A DNA stretch of 64,000 nt from Haloparvum alkalitolerans. GTDB lineage: Archaea > Halobacteriota > Halobacteria > Halobacteriales > Haloferacaceae. Under the pieces are notes generated by a model, which was not told the origin of the DNA, did no database searches, and worked only from the letters and a program-made list of their open reading frames with translations. Position 1 is the stretch's first letter. Each line of letters opens with the position of its first letter. The DNA lies in contig NZ_JBNLIA010000002.1 of assembly GCF_050122995.1 (NCBI RefSeq), positions 248,001 through 312,000 on the forward strand. The letters run 5' to 3'. Below are positions 15,768 to 23,888 of this stretch, piece by piece. A program made the translations under genes and the position numbers.

Positions 15768-16349
15768 CTACTCCTCGTCGGCCCACGGCAGCGGCTCGGT
15801 ACACCAGTGACAGAAGTCGATCTCGGCGTCGGTCTCCTTGCCGCAGTTCGGGCACTGGACGGTCTCGGGGGCGTCCGTCTCGCCGCCGCTCGGGACGGCG
15901 TCCGCGAGCGGGACCGAACTCGACTCGCCGCCGCGCCGCGCCGCGCGGTTCGCGGCCGCGCCGTTGCCCCGCTCGCTCCGCCCGGTTCGTTCTTCGTCCC
16001 GTTCCGGTGCGTCGCCGGCGCGGGCCTCCGCGACCGCGGCGGCCGCCCGCCGACTGCGCTTCTCCGCGTTTTGGCGACGGGCGACGAGGAAGGCGTCGAG
16101 CACCGACAGCAGGGTCAACAGGAGGATCGGGAGCACCACGTCCGCGGGCAGCGACTCGGAGTACTCGACGACCCCCACGTTCGGGTCCGCGGGGACGGTG
16201 CCGTACAGCACTTGGAGGAGGACGCCGCCGACGATGATGGTCGCGATCCACAGGAAGGCGCGGCCCCACTTCCGGAGGAACGCGTGACCGAGGCCGGGGA
16301 ACAGGAACGCGAGCAGCGCCGCCAGCCACGGCCGATATCGGTCTCGCAT
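15768..16349 (-). CDS. Membrane protein with C-terminal zinc ribbon
   Basis: A 193-residue protein. Two or three membrane segments occupy residues about 8-95 (WLAALLAFLFPGLGHAF, FLWIATIIVGGVLLQVL, VVLPILLLTLLSVLDAFLV). A long charged linker follows, then a four-Cys zinc ribbon, CPNCG and CHWC, near the C-terminus. Such small zinc-ribbon membrane proteins are common in haloarchaea and have no established role. The start at 16349 puts the first membrane helix near the N-terminus; an upstream Met would add a basic non-conserved extension. It is divergent from aspS, whose promoter shares the 95-base gap. Confidence 0.75.
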   Translation of the reverse strand: MRDRYRPWLAALLAFLFPGLGHAFLRKWGRAFLWIATIIVGGVLLQVLYGTVPADPNVGVVEYSESLPADVVLPILLLTLLSVLDAFLVARRQNAEKRSRRAAAAVAEARAGDAPERDEERTGRSERGNGAAANRAARRGGESSSVPLADAVPSGGETDAPETVQCPNCGKETDAEIDFCHWCTEPLPWADEE

Positions 16350-16411
16350 TGGCGGCCGTTGTCGGGCGAACCCCCTGAAGGTTCTGAATCCCGCACGGTC
16401 CGGAATCAACG

Positions 16412-16421
16412 TCTTTTAAGC
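16412..16421 (+). promoter_or_regulatory. TATA-like box of aspS
   Basis: CTTTTAAGCC lies about 27 bases before the aspS ATG, the spacing expected for leaderless haloarchaeal transcripts. Confidence 0.5.
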
Positions 16422-16443
16422 CTCGACCGCGGAAGCGATCGGT

Positions 16444-17757
16444 ATGGAAGGACTCGAAGACCGCACCTACACCGCGGACGCCGAGCCGGGTGACCACGTC
16501 ACGGTCGCCGGCTGGGTTCACGAGGTCCGCGACCTCGGCGGCATCGCGTTCCTGATCCTCCGGGACACGGACGGGAAGATCCAGGTCAAGTTCGAGAAGG
16601 ACGAGATGGACGACGAGCTCGTCGAAACCGGGCTCGGCGTCGCCCGCGAGTCGGTCGTCTCCGTGACCGGCGACGTGGAGGAGGAACCCCGCGCGCCCAC
16701 CGGCGTCGAGATCACGCCCGAGTCGGTCGAGGTCATCGCCGAGGCCGACACGGAACTGCCGCTGGACCCCTCCGGCAAGGTCGACGCGGAGCTGTCGACG
16801 CGGCTCGACAACCGCACCCTCGACCTGCGGAAAGACGAGGTGAAGGCGGTCTTCGAGATCCGCTCGGAGATCCTGCGCGCCGCACGCGAGGCGTTCCGCG
16901 ACGCGGACGCGACCGAGATCACCACGCCGAAGATCGTCGCCACCGGCACCGAGGGCGGGACGGAGCTGTTCCCGATCACCTACTTCGGCGAGGAGGCGTT
17001 CATGAACCAGTCGCCGCAGCTGTTCAAGCAGCTGACCGCCGGCTCCGGGCTGGAGCGCGTCTTCGAGATCGGCCCGATCTTCCGCGCCGAGGAGCACAAC
17101 ACGCCGCGGCACCTCAACGAGGCGACCTCCATCGACTTCGAGGGCGCCTTCTGTGACCACCACGACGCGATGGACGTCTGCGAGTCCGTCGTGCGCTCGG
17201 CCTACGAGGCGGTCGCCGAGAACTGTCAGGAACAGCTCGAGGCGCTCGGCCTCGAGGGCGAGTTCGACGTGCCCGAGGAGGCGTTCCCGCGGCTCACCTA
17301 CGAGGAGGCCATCGAGGAGATCAACGCCACGGGCGCGCTCGACGAGCAGCTCGTCTGGGGCGACGACCTCCCGACCGAGGGCGAGGTCGCGCTCGGCGAG
17401 GCGGTCGGCTCCCACTACTTCATCACCGACTGGCCCAGCGAGGTGAAGCCGTTCTACATCAAGGACTACGACGACGACGAGACCCTCTCGACCGGCTTCG
17501 ACCTCATGCACCCGCGCATGGAGCTCGTCTCCGGGGGCCAGCGCGAGCACCGCTACGAGGAGCTCATCGCCGGCTTCGAGCAGCAGGGGCTCGACCCCGA
17601 CGAGTTCGAGTACTACACGAAGATGTTCAAGTACGGCATGCCGCCCCACGCCGGCTGGGCCATCGGCGCCGAGCGCCTCGTGATGACGATGCTCGACCTC
17701 GACAACATCCGCGAGGCCGTGCTCTTCCCGCGGGACCGGCAGCGGCTGAGTCCCTGA
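16444..17757 (+). CDS. aspS: Aspartyl-tRNA synthetase, archaeal type
   Basis: A 437-residue class IIb synthetase that charges tRNA with aspartate. An N-terminal OB-fold anticodon-binding domain (GWVHEVRDLGGIAFLILRD, residues about 20-105) is followed by the catalytic domain, with motif 2 FRAEEHNTPRHLNE and motif 3 GWAIGAERLVMTML. Length and lack of the bacterial insertion place it with archaeal/eukaryotic enzymes. Many archaea without asparaginyl-tRNA synthetase use a non-discriminating form that also makes Asp-tRNA(Asn) for the GatCAB amidotransferase; whether this one does cannot be decided here. Confidence 0.97.
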   Translation: MEGLEDRTYTADAEPGDHVTVAGWVHEVRDLGGIAFLILRDTDGKIQVKFEKDEMDDELVETGLGVARESVVSVTGDVEEEPRAPTGVEITPESVEVIAEADTELPLDPSGKVDAELSTRLDNRTLDLRKDEVKAVFEIRSEILRAAREAFRDADATEITTPKIVATGTEGGTELFPITYFGEEAFMNQSPQLFKQLTAGSGLERVFEIGPIFRAEEHNTPRHLNEATSIDFEGAFCDHHDAMDVCESVVRSAYEAVAENCQEQLEALGLEGEFDVPEEAFPRLTYEEAIEEINATGALDEQLVWGDDLPTEGEVALGEAVGSHYFITDWPSEVKPFYIKDYDDDETLSTGFDLMHPRMELVSGGQREHRYEELIAGFEQQGLDPDEFEYYTKMFKYGMPPHAGWAIGAERLVMTMLDLDNIREAVLFPRDRQRLSP

Positions 17758-17863
17758 GACGGCGCCTCCCCGACTGCGACCGCGGTCCGCGTTTTCCGTC
17801 CCCGCTTTTCTGTCCGCCGTCCGCGATGGCAACCGTTAATCGGCGCGTCCGTCACCTCCCGGT

Positions 17864-18718
17864 ATGAGCGACGAGAGCGCGACCGCGTTCGTCCCCGGCC
17901 ACGTCACGGGCTTCTTCAGCGCCCACCCGGCCGAGCGCGCGGCCGCCGCGGGCTCGCGCGGCGCGGGCCTGACGCTGACCGACGGCGTGGAGGTCCGGAT
18001 CGACCCGACGGGTTCCGAGACGACGCTGAACGGCGAGTCCGCGGAGATCGAGGCGGTCGAGACGGTGCTGGCGGAACTCGGCATCGAGGAGGATCGGAGC
18101 GTCGGCGTCGCAGCGACCACGGACCTCCCGGTCGGCTCGGGCTTCGGCGTCTCGGGCGCGGCCGCGCTCGGAACCGCGCTCGCGGCCAACGAGGCGTTCG
18201 CCTGCGGGCGCTCGGAGAACGAGCTGGTCAGACTCGCGCACGTCGCGGAGGTGGAGGCGGGCACGGGCCTCGGCGACGTGGTCGCGCAGGCGCGCGGCGG
18301 CGTCCCCATCAGGCTGGAGCCGGGCGCGCCGGGCTACGGCGAACTGGACGGCGTCCCCGCGGGCGCCCGGGTCGAGTACGTCACCTTCGGCGAGCTCTCG
18401 ACCGCCGAGGTGCTCGCGGGCGACACGACCGCGCTGACGGAGGCGGGCGAGCGCGCGCTGACGGCGGTCCGTCGGACCCCGGTCCTGCCGGCGCTCATGG
18501 CCGCCTCGCGGACGTTCGCGCGCGAGGCCGGCCTGCTGGTTCCCGAGGTCGCGGAGGCGGTCGAGGCGGTCGAGGAGGCGGGCGGCGAGGCCGCGATGGC
18601 GATGCTCGGCCGGACCGTCTTCGCGCTCGGCACCGGCCTCTCGGACGCCGGCTACGACCCGGCGGTCTGTCACACTCACGCCGCGGGCGCGCGGCTGGTG
18701 GACGGGGACGAGAAATAG
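17864..18718 (+). CDS. Pantoate kinase (archaeal coenzyme A pathway)
   Basis: A 284-residue GHMP-kinase family protein matching archaeal pantoate kinase, which phosphorylates pantoate to 4-phosphopantoate in place of the bacterial pantothenate route. Visible features are the N-terminal FVPGHVTGFFSAHPAERAAAAGSRG-type substrate region, the ATP loop DLPVGSGFGVSGAAALGTALA, and the late segment HTHAAGARLV. A GTTAATC box about 30 bases before the ATG fits leaderless transcription. The partner enzyme, phosphopantothenate synthetase, is not in this window. Confidence 0.9.
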   Translation: MSDESATAFVPGHVTGFFSAHPAERAAAAGSRGAGLTLTDGVEVRIDPTGSETTLNGESAEIEAVETVLAELGIEEDRSVGVAATTDLPVGSGFGVSGAAALGTALAANEAFACGRSENELVRLAHVAEVEAGTGLGDVVAQARGGVPIRLEPGAPGYGELDGVPAGARVEYVTFGELSTAEVLAGDTTALTEAGERALTAVRRTPVLPALMAASRTFAREAGLLVPEVAEAVEAVEEAGGEAAMAMLGRTVFALGTGLSDAGYDPAVCHTHAAGARLVDGDEK

Positions 18719-18753
18719 GAAACGCCGCGGTCAGCGGTCTCAGAACTTCTCCG

Positions 18754-19044
18754 TCACTCGATCTCCAGCGTTCCGTCCGCACCGCCGGCCTCTCCCTCGA
18801 CTCCCTCGTCCCACTCCAACTCGAACTCGACGCTCAACTCATCCGGGCCAGACGCCACGGTCTCGCGCTCGGCCTTGACCTCGAAGATCGGGCGCTCCGG
18901 GGGCGTCAGCGTCACGGACTCGGAGCCCGCCGTCAGGGTGATCGACTCTCCCCCGTCGAGCTTGTCCGCGACCGTCCGGAGGTATGCGGCGATCTCGGCT
19001 CCGCTCATGTCGTGCTCCGACTCGAACAGCACTTCTTCGGGCAT
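18754..19044 (-). CDS. Amphi-Trp domain protein
   Basis: Ninety-six residues. The sequence from residue 5 onward (LFESEHDMSGAEIAAYLRTV, then DGGESITLTAGSESVTLTPP) matches the small amphi-Trp domain widespread in haloarchaea. The second half is very acidic (ELEWDEG near the end). The role of the family is not established. It converges on the pantoate kinase gene, whose stop lies about 35 bases away. No signal peptide or membrane segment. Confidence 0.75.
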   Translation of the reverse strand: MPEEVLFESEHDMSGAEIAAYLRTVADKLDGGESITLTAGSESVTLTPPERPIFEVKAERETVASGPDELSVEFELEWDEGVEGEAGGADGTLEIE

Positions 19045-19161
19045 GTGGAGAATTACGTCCGCGGGTCGGATAAGTCCACACGTCGGGGTGGGGGCGTGCG
19101 GTCGCGGGCCGAGCGGAGTCGGGCGTGGGTCGAAGCTCGACAGCGTCGGAGGCGACCGCGG

Positions 19162-19551
19162 TCAGTACGTTTCGACGGCGACGTCGAGGCGCTCGAAGTC
19201 CGAGACGTTTCGCGTCAGGACCGGTTCGTCGACGACCTCGGCCGTCGCCGCGATGATCACGTCGCCGTCGCCGACGGGAGTTCCGTCGGTTTGCAACTCG
19301 CCGGAGAGCCGGCCGGCCTTCCGCATGACCGCGGTGTCGGCCGGGTGAACGGGCTTTGACGAGAGGACTGCTTCGACCTTTTCCCGTTCCGACTCGGATC
19401 GCGTCGCGCGAGCGATCCCATAGGACAACTCGAACAGCGTCATCGACGAGAGCCGTTGCTGGACGAGATCGCGCTCCAGTTCGCGTGCTTTCTCGACTGC
19501 GGCCTCGTCGCCGTCCATCAGGTCGATGAGGAAGGACGTGTCGAGGAGCAC
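19162..19551 (-). CDS. vapC: VapC-type PIN-domain toxin
   Basis: A 129-residue PIN-domain ribonuclease. The acidic cluster is visible: D4 in LLDTSFLIDLMDG, Glu in LFELSYGIARA, Asp in VGDGDVIIAATA and Asp in TRNVSDFERLDV. VapC toxins cleave tRNA or rRNA when released from their antitoxin. It begins with GTG one base after the stop codon of the antitoxin gene, so the two are translated together. Length and motif order are normal, which suggests the toxin is intact. Confidence 0.9.
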   Translation of the reverse strand: MLLDTSFLIDLMDGDEAAVEKARELERDLVQQRLSSMTLFELSYGIARATRSESEREKVEAVLSSKPVHPADTAVMRKAGRLSGELQTDGTPVGDGDVIIAATAEVVDEPVLTRNVSDFERLDVAVETY

Positions 19552-19552
19552 G

Positions 19553-19789
19553 CTATCCCCCTCGCATCCGGTCCGCCATCTCCTCCAGTTCCTCCGCTCG
19601 TCGCTCGCGGCGCTCGTCGACCGCGTCCCGGAGCGCGTCCGCCTCCTCGTCGCTCAACACTCCTGCAAGTTCCGACAGCGACCGCTCCCCGGCCAACCGC
19701 AGCACGACCTCCGAAAACGTCTCGTCGTCGCGTTTGTGGGCCGCGAGCCGGTCATACGCCTCCTCGGAGAGGCGGATGCTCTTCGACAT
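19553..19789 (-). CDS. vapB: VapB-type antitoxin
   Basis: Seventy-eight residues from the Met at 19789 (MSKSIRLSEEAYDRLAAHK). This opening is typical of archaeal VapB antitoxins with a ribbon-helix-helix-like DNA-binding N-terminus. The acidic, helical C-terminal half (LSDEEADALRDAVDERRERRAEELEEMADRM) would wrap the toxin. I prefer the start at 19789 over 19795 because the upstream ATG lies inside the perfect operator palindrome at 19791-19808. The gene is followed after one base by vapC. Confidence 0.85.
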   Translation of the reverse strand: MSKSIRLSEEAYDRLAAHKRDDETFSEVVLRLAGERSLSELAGVLSDEEADALRDAVDERRERRAEELEEMADRMRGG

Positions 19790-19790
19790 G

Positions 19791-19808
19791 TGCATACGGT
19801 CGTATGCA
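19791..19808. promoter_or_regulatory. Perfect palindromic operator of vapBC
   Basis: TGCATACG-GT-CGTATGCA: two eight-base arms without mismatch around a two-base centre. It covers the region between the antitoxin start codon and its promoter. VapB-VapC complexes normally bind such palindromes to repress their own operon, so this is the likely autoregulatory site. Confidence 0.7.
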
Positions 19809-19861
19809 GATCCACAAAGAGCTTTTGCCGTCCGCGAGCGGATTACTGGCCGAGAGGCCGC

Positions 19862-20665
19862 CTATCCCGTCGCGCGCTCGCGCCACTCCCGCTCAATCCG
19901 CCCCTCGTCCGCGAGCTTGATCAGGTGCGCGGCGACGGTCGCCCGCGCCAGGTCGCGGACGCCGGTCAGGTCCTTCTCGTAGGCGGCGTCGAGGACCGCC
20001 TCGACCGTCTCGGCGCCGTGCTCGACGGCCGCGAGCACCGCCTCCTCGCGCGCCAGCCGGTGCTCGATAAGGCGGGTCGCGGTCGCCGCGGGGTCGGTGA
20101 TCGTCGGGCCGTGACCCGGATGGATGGCCTCGAACCCGGCGTCGCGCACAGTTCGGAGGCTCTCCAGGTACGCGCGCAGGTCGCCCTCCGGCGCGCCGAC
20201 GACGACGGAGCCGTCCGCGACCATGAGGTCGCCGCCGAGGAGGGACCGGCTTTCGGCATTTCTGTCGCCGGTCGCGAAGCAGACGTGGTCCGGCGCGTGG
20301 CCGGGCGTTTCGAGGACGCGAGCCGGCCCGACGCGGTCGCCGTCCGCGAAGGTGCGGTCGGGTTCGACGCCGGTCCGGGACAGAAAGCGCTCCGCGTGGT
20401 CCGCGTGGGCCCACACCGTCGCGTCGGCCTCCGCGGCGTAGTGGGCCACCCCACCGACGTGGTCCGGGTGCGTGTGGGTGACGGCGACGTGGTCGACGGC
20501 GGCAGGGTCGATCGCCGGGGAGACTCCCGCCGGGTCCACTAGCAGCGAGCCGACGAGGTAGGCGTTCGTCTCGCCCCCGGGCGCGCGCGTTTCGACCGGA
20601 AGCGGGACGCGGGTCGGCCCGTCGGAGGAAGGCGGCCCGTCGGAAGCGGGCGGATCAGGCGTCAC
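19862..20665 (-). CDS. Metallo-beta-lactamase-fold hydrolase
   Basis: A 267-residue MBL-fold protein. The metal motif HTHPDHVGG is complete; ETPGHAPDHV gives the next His, GGDLMV the bridging Asp, and HPGHGP the last His. A C-terminal winged-helix-like segment (EKDLTGVRDLARATVAAHLIKLADEGRIE) is reminiscent of the LACTB2 group of hydrolases. The substrate is unknown. The start overlaps the end of the upstream radical SAM gene by 11 bases, so the two are translationally coupled and may act in one pathway. Confidence 0.87.
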   Translation of the reverse strand: MTPDPPASDGPPSSDGPTRVPLPVETRAPGGETNAYLVGSLLVDPAGVSPAIDPAAVDHVAVTHTHPDHVGGVAHYAAEADATVWAHADHAERFLSRTGVEPDRTFADGDRVGPARVLETPGHAPDHVCFATGDRNAESRSLLGGDLMVADGSVVVGAPEGDLRAYLESLRTVRDAGFEAIHPGHGPTITDPAATATRLIEHRLAREEAVLAAVEHGAETVEAVLDAAYEKDLTGVRDLARATVAAHLIKLADEGRIEREWRERATG

Positions 20666-22436
20666 GGCCGGGGATGGGCACGGAGGGCTCGCCGGCGTCC
20701 GCGGTCACGGCGGTCGCGAACAGCGAGAGGTCCGCGACGCCGTCGTCGACCGCCGCGACCGAGTCGTACGGGCGGCCGACGACGATGTCGCCGGCTTTGC
20801 TCCGGTTGATGCCGGGGATCGCGGTCAGCTCGTCCATCGAGGCCGCGTTCACGTCCAGCGGGTAGGGGACGCCCGTGATCGACCGGTAGCCGTGGTCGGT
20901 GATCGCCACGTCGAGCGTCGTGCCGAGTTCCCGCTCGCCCGGCACCGCGACGAGCAGGGGGTAGGTGCCGAGCTGGCGGCCGAACGTCTTGCCGTCCTGG
21001 TGGTACTCCAGGTGCACGTCCGGGAGGATCGTCCCGGGCGGGACGACGCGCTGGAGCATCGGGTTGTCGATGGTCTCGCGCACCTCCTTCTTGTACGCCT
21101 GGAACTGCTGCTTGTGGTCCCGGGCGATCTCCGCGCCCGTCTCGGCCATCTCGGTGCCCGCGAACGCCATCACCTGCCGGATGTTGATCCGGCGGAGCAT
21201 CAGCCCCTCGTCGTACACCGACTGGAGGAACGCGCGGTTGTGCTCGAACGTCTCCGCGCGTTCGCCCTCCAGCCCGTGGACGAGGTTGATCCCCGGCAGG
21301 AGCTTCGGGAGCCGCGGGGAGGCGTCCGGGCCGGTGGAGGGGCCGGTCACGCGGTCGTCGCTCCCGGGCGTCGCCTCGGGGGTGTCGCCGGGGCGCCAGC
21401 CGCCCTCCTCGTTGACGACGCGGACCGCCTCCAGACACTCCTCCGCGGAGACGAGCAGGTTGTTCTTCTCCCGCACCACGGGGTCCGCGGACTCCAGCCC
21501 GAACGCGGCCGTGTCGCCGGGCGTGTTGTGCTCGGCGATGACCCGGATAGCCTCACGCGACTTCTCGGGGTAGTCCGTGATCGTCACGGGGTTCATGTTG
21601 TCGAGGTGGAGCGTGTCGAGGTCGGGCGCCACCTCGCGGATGCCGCCGTAGAGGTCGCGCAGGGCGTCCGGATTGGGGGCCTCGCCGTCGCCGCCGAACG
21701 CGAGGATGTCCGCCTGCCGGCCGAGCCGGAAGTGGCTCACGCCGCGGTTCGAGAGCGCGTCGACCTCGTCGACGACCGAGCGCGCCTCGCGGAACGCCGG
21801 GTTGCCGTACAGCGGTTCGGTACAGAACGAACAGCGGTAGGCACAGCCGCGGGAGGTCTCCAGTTCCGCGATCAGGTAGTCGGGGTGGTTGGGGTGCTGC
21901 TCGACGACGAACGCGCCCGCCGCGGCCCACCGGTCCACCTCCGCGTTGTCACGCATGCGGTTGTTGAACCCCTCCAGTCCGGAGTCGACGAGGTCGAAGG
22001 CGGCCGCCTCGACGTCGCCCTTCGCCACGAAGTCGTAGTCGAGGTCGTCGCGCTCCATCTCCTGTGCGCCGGCGTTCTCCTCGCCGACGCCGAAGCGGAC
22101 GGGCCCCCCGAGCAGCGTCTCGCCCTCGGCGGTCCACGCGAGCTCGCGGACCTCGTCCGGCTCCGCCGGCGTGCCGCCGACGTACTTGCCGGGGACGGTC
22201 ATGCCGCCGACGTAGACGAACAGGTCCGCCCGCTGCACGTCGGCCCACTTGTTGCGGTCCTCACGGAGTTCGTCGATGGTGTGGTAGGTGATCGCGGACT
22301 CGGGAACGCCCGCGTCCACGAGCGCGCCGGCCGTGTATCGGGGGTACGTCGAGACGTACGGCGGCACGCCGAAGTGCGCCGGCTCGTCGACGTACCCGTC
22401 GACGATGGTCACGGTGAGGTCGGCCGGGTCGGTCAT
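20655..22436 (-). CDS. Radical SAM protein with B12-binding-like N-terminus and helix-hairpin-helix
   Basis: A 593-residue radical SAM enzyme. The [4Fe-4S]/SAM motif is CAYRCSFC (about residues 203-210), preceded by a 190-residue domain that could be a degenerate cobalamin-binding fold, as in many B12-radical SAM proteins. A helix-hairpin-helix (NAASMDELTAIPGINRSKAG) near the C-terminus suggests DNA or RNA contact. An inserted, Pro/Asp-rich low-complexity stretch (GDTPEATPGSDDRVTGPST) interrupts the core. The overall build resembles archaeal radical SAM proteins of unknown function with an HhH tail. It is coupled to the MBL-fold hydrolase downstream. Confidence 0.87.
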   Translation of the reverse strand: MTDPADLTVTIVDGYVDEPAHFGVPPYVSTYPRYTAGALVDAGVPESAITYHTIDELREDRNKWADVQRADLFVYVGGMTVPGKYVGGTPAEPDEVRELAWTAEGETLLGGPVRFGVGEENAGAQEMERDDLDYDFVAKGDVEAAAFDLVDSGLEGFNNRMRDNAEVDRWAAAGAFVVEQHPNHPDYLIAELETSRGCAYRCSFCTEPLYGNPAFREARSVVDEVDALSNRGVSHFRLGRQADILAFGGDGEAPNPDALRDLYGGIREVAPDLDTLHLDNMNPVTITDYPEKSREAIRVIAEHNTPGDTAAFGLESADPVVREKNNLLVSAEECLEAVRVVNEEGGWRPGDTPEATPGSDDRVTGPSTGPDASPRLPKLLPGINLVHGLEGERAETFEHNRAFLQSVYDEGLMLRRINIRQVMAFAGTEMAETGAEIARDHKQQFQAYKKEVRETIDNPMLQRVVPPGTILPDVHLEYHQDGKTFGRQLGTYPLLVAVPGERELGTTLDVAITDHGYRSITGVPYPLDVNAASMDELTAIPGINRSKAGDIVVGRPYDSVAAVDDGVADLSLFATAVTADAGEPSVPIPGRDA

Positions 22437-22558
22437 GGACGCCGATACTCCGCGGAGACGCTAAAACCCCGCGAACCGGGGGTGGGCTCACGTCCGGGGG
22501 GTGCGGGCCGACGGCGCGGAGGGGGTGGACTTACGACCGCGGCGGCCGAAGGGGACGT

Positions 22559-22810
22559 ATGGACGCGCTCGTCGGCGCCATCCTGATCGGCCTCCCCGCG
22601 CTGTGGCTCGTCGGGATGGCCGGGTACGCCTACCGCGACGCCGCCCGGCACGGGATGAACGCGCGGAAGTGGGCGGCGGTCAGCCTGTTCGTCCCCTTCT
22701 TCGGCTTCTTCGCCTACCTGTTCGAGCGCGACGAGCGCGACTACGACCCACGCGAGGACCCGTACGCCCGCGGCGCGTACAACGTCCACGAGTCGCGAGA
22801 CGAGGAGTAA
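22559..22810 (+). CDS. Small membrane protein, unknown function
   Basis: Eighty-three residues with two predicted membrane helices (ALVGAILIGLPALWLVGMAGYAY and KWAAVSLFVPFFGFFAYLF) and a charged, acidic tail (ERDERDYDPREDPYARG). The layout resembles phospholipase-D N-terminal-type two-helix membrane proteins, but the identity is not certain. It is divergent from the radical SAM gene and is followed by repeat copy R2. Confidence 0.65.
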   Translation: MDALVGAILIGLPALWLVGMAGYAYRDAARHGMNARKWAAVSLFVPFFGFFAYLFERDERDYDPREDPYARGAYNVHESRDEE

Positions 22811-22879
22811 GCGTCCATCTCTGACCCGAAAGGTAGGGTCAACCCCGTCTCAAAAGTCCCCGCTGGCTCTCCGTACGAC

Positions 22880-23215
22880 GTTTTTGAAACTACTGTCGAT
22901 CCTGCTGATCTGGACAGCACCACCCAGAAAGCCCCAGCCGGCTCGACCGGCCGCGACACGCGCTGCGCACCTCGCTCTCCACACCGCCCGCTGCGGTGCT
23001 TGCGGTGCCGGGGCCGGACCGAGCCGACTGCCCCTTTCAGTCCCACCCACAGCACCGCACCGCGACCGCCCCGCAACCGCACCACAACCGCACCGCAGCC
23101 TCACACCTCCCCAGCCTCGCTGCAGCCGCGGTCGCGCGACCGCCCCGCTGCGCGACCGCGGCTGCGAGCTCCCTCGCGCGCGTTTCTCGCGCGCGCCGAC
23201 AGCTCAGCTCCCCTA
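22880..23215 (+). repeat. Dispersed GC-rich repeat, copy R2
   Basis: A TTTTT tract (22881-22885) is followed by the head motif GATCCTGCTGATCTGGACAGC (22898-22918), then AAAGCCCCAGCCG, an extra block of roughly 85 bases not seen in R1, the shared GCCGACTGCCCCTTTCAGTC, CACCGCGACCGCCCCGCAAC, GCAGCCTCACACCTCCCCAG and the tail GCGCGCGCCGAC. It occupies the gap between the small membrane protein gene and the zinc-ribbon gene at 23289. A frame runs through it but its product is Arg/Pro/His-rich and not halophile-like. Confidence 0.7.
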
Positions 23216-23236
23216 TCATGAGTCCACCACTCATGA
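23216..23236. promoter_or_regulatory. Eight-base inverted repeat upstream of the zinc-ribbon/Hsp20 pair
   Basis: TCATGAGT-CCACC-ACTCATGA is perfect over eight bases per arm. It lies immediately after repeat copy R2 and about 20 bases before a TATA-like ACTTAAGCC (around 23257-23265) that would drive the gene at 23289. It could be an operator for the heat-shock-related pair, or the terminus of the repeat. Confidence 0.45.
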
Positions 23237-23288
23237 GTCTCGTGACCGCCCCACGGCACTTAAGCCGGCCGCGACCCAACCTTCGGGC

Positions 23289-23444
23289 ATGCCCTCGACG
23301 AAGGAGATCAAGTGCGAGAACGCCGACTGCGAGCTCGACATGTTCGAGAACCACTACACCTACGACGTCCCCGAGGACCACTCCGTCGCGGACCTCTCGT
23401 GTCCCTACTGCGGCGGCTCGGAACTCGCCGAGATCGAGGTGTGA
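23289..23444 (+). CDS. Small zinc-ribbon protein
   Basis: Fifty-one residues with two Cys pairs, CENADC (residues 9-14) and CPYCGG (about 38-43), so a likely single zinc-binding ribbon. The remainder is acidic and soluble. Small zinc-finger proteins are abundant in haloarchaea and several influence stress or biofilm behaviour, but this one has no known role. The stop codon is followed after one base by the ATG of the Hsp20 gene, so the two form an operon. Confidence 0.8.
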   Translation: MPSTKEIKCENADCELDMFENHYTYDVPEDHSVADLSCPYCGGSELAEIEV

Positions 23445-23445
23445 G

Positions 23446-23868
23446 ATGGGGCGGCTCCTCGACACCGGGCGCGCGGCGGTCCGCGGCGCGCTCTCGAAGG
23501 TCGGCCGCGGCTGGAGCCACGTGCAGGAGCGCCGGCCGCTCGACTCCGACCTGCTGGAGAGCGACGACGCCTACCTCGTCGTCTTCGACGCGCCGGGCGT
23601 CCGCGGCGACGACGTGGAGGTCCGCTTCTCGGACCACACGATCGAGGTGACCATGGAGCGGTTCCGCGAACCGCGCGCGGGCTTCGAGACCGTCTTCCCC
23701 GGCCGCGGCACGACGCTGTCCGGGAGCGCCGACCTCCCCGCGGACGCGGACGTGAACCCCGACGGCGCGGCCGCGACGCTGAAACGGTCCGGCACGCTGC
23801 AGGTGGAGATCCCCAAGACCGGCGCGGCCGATGCGGTCCCCGTCACCGAGTCCGACGACGAGGACTGA
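23446..23868 (+). CDS. Hsp20/alpha-crystallin-type small heat-shock protein
   Basis: A 140-residue protein with an alpha-crystallin-like core from about residue 40: DAYLVVFDAPGVRGDDVEVRF, DHTIEVTMERF, and the end strand LKRSGTLQVEIPK. The core is preceded by a short basic N-terminus and followed by an acidic tail. Such proteins hold unfolding proteins until refolding machines take over. Residue spacing is slightly shorter than in classic Hsp20 and the final I-x-I/V anchor is not obvious. Operon partner of the zinc-ribbon gene one base upstream. Confidence 0.8.
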   Translation: MGRLLDTGRAAVRGALSKVGRGWSHVQERRPLDSDLLESDDAYLVVFDAPGVRGDDVEVRFSDHTIEVTMERFREPRAGFETVFPGRGTTLSGSADLPADADVNPDGAAATLKRSGTLQVEIPKTGAADAVPVTESDDED

Positions 23869-23888
23869 TCGGCCGACCGACGCTTCTC

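Noticed and set aside
15727..17832. Open frame of 701 codons on the minus strand
   Set aside because: It runs opposite aspS and across the zinc-ribbon gene in another frame; product Arg/Asp-rich with no domain.
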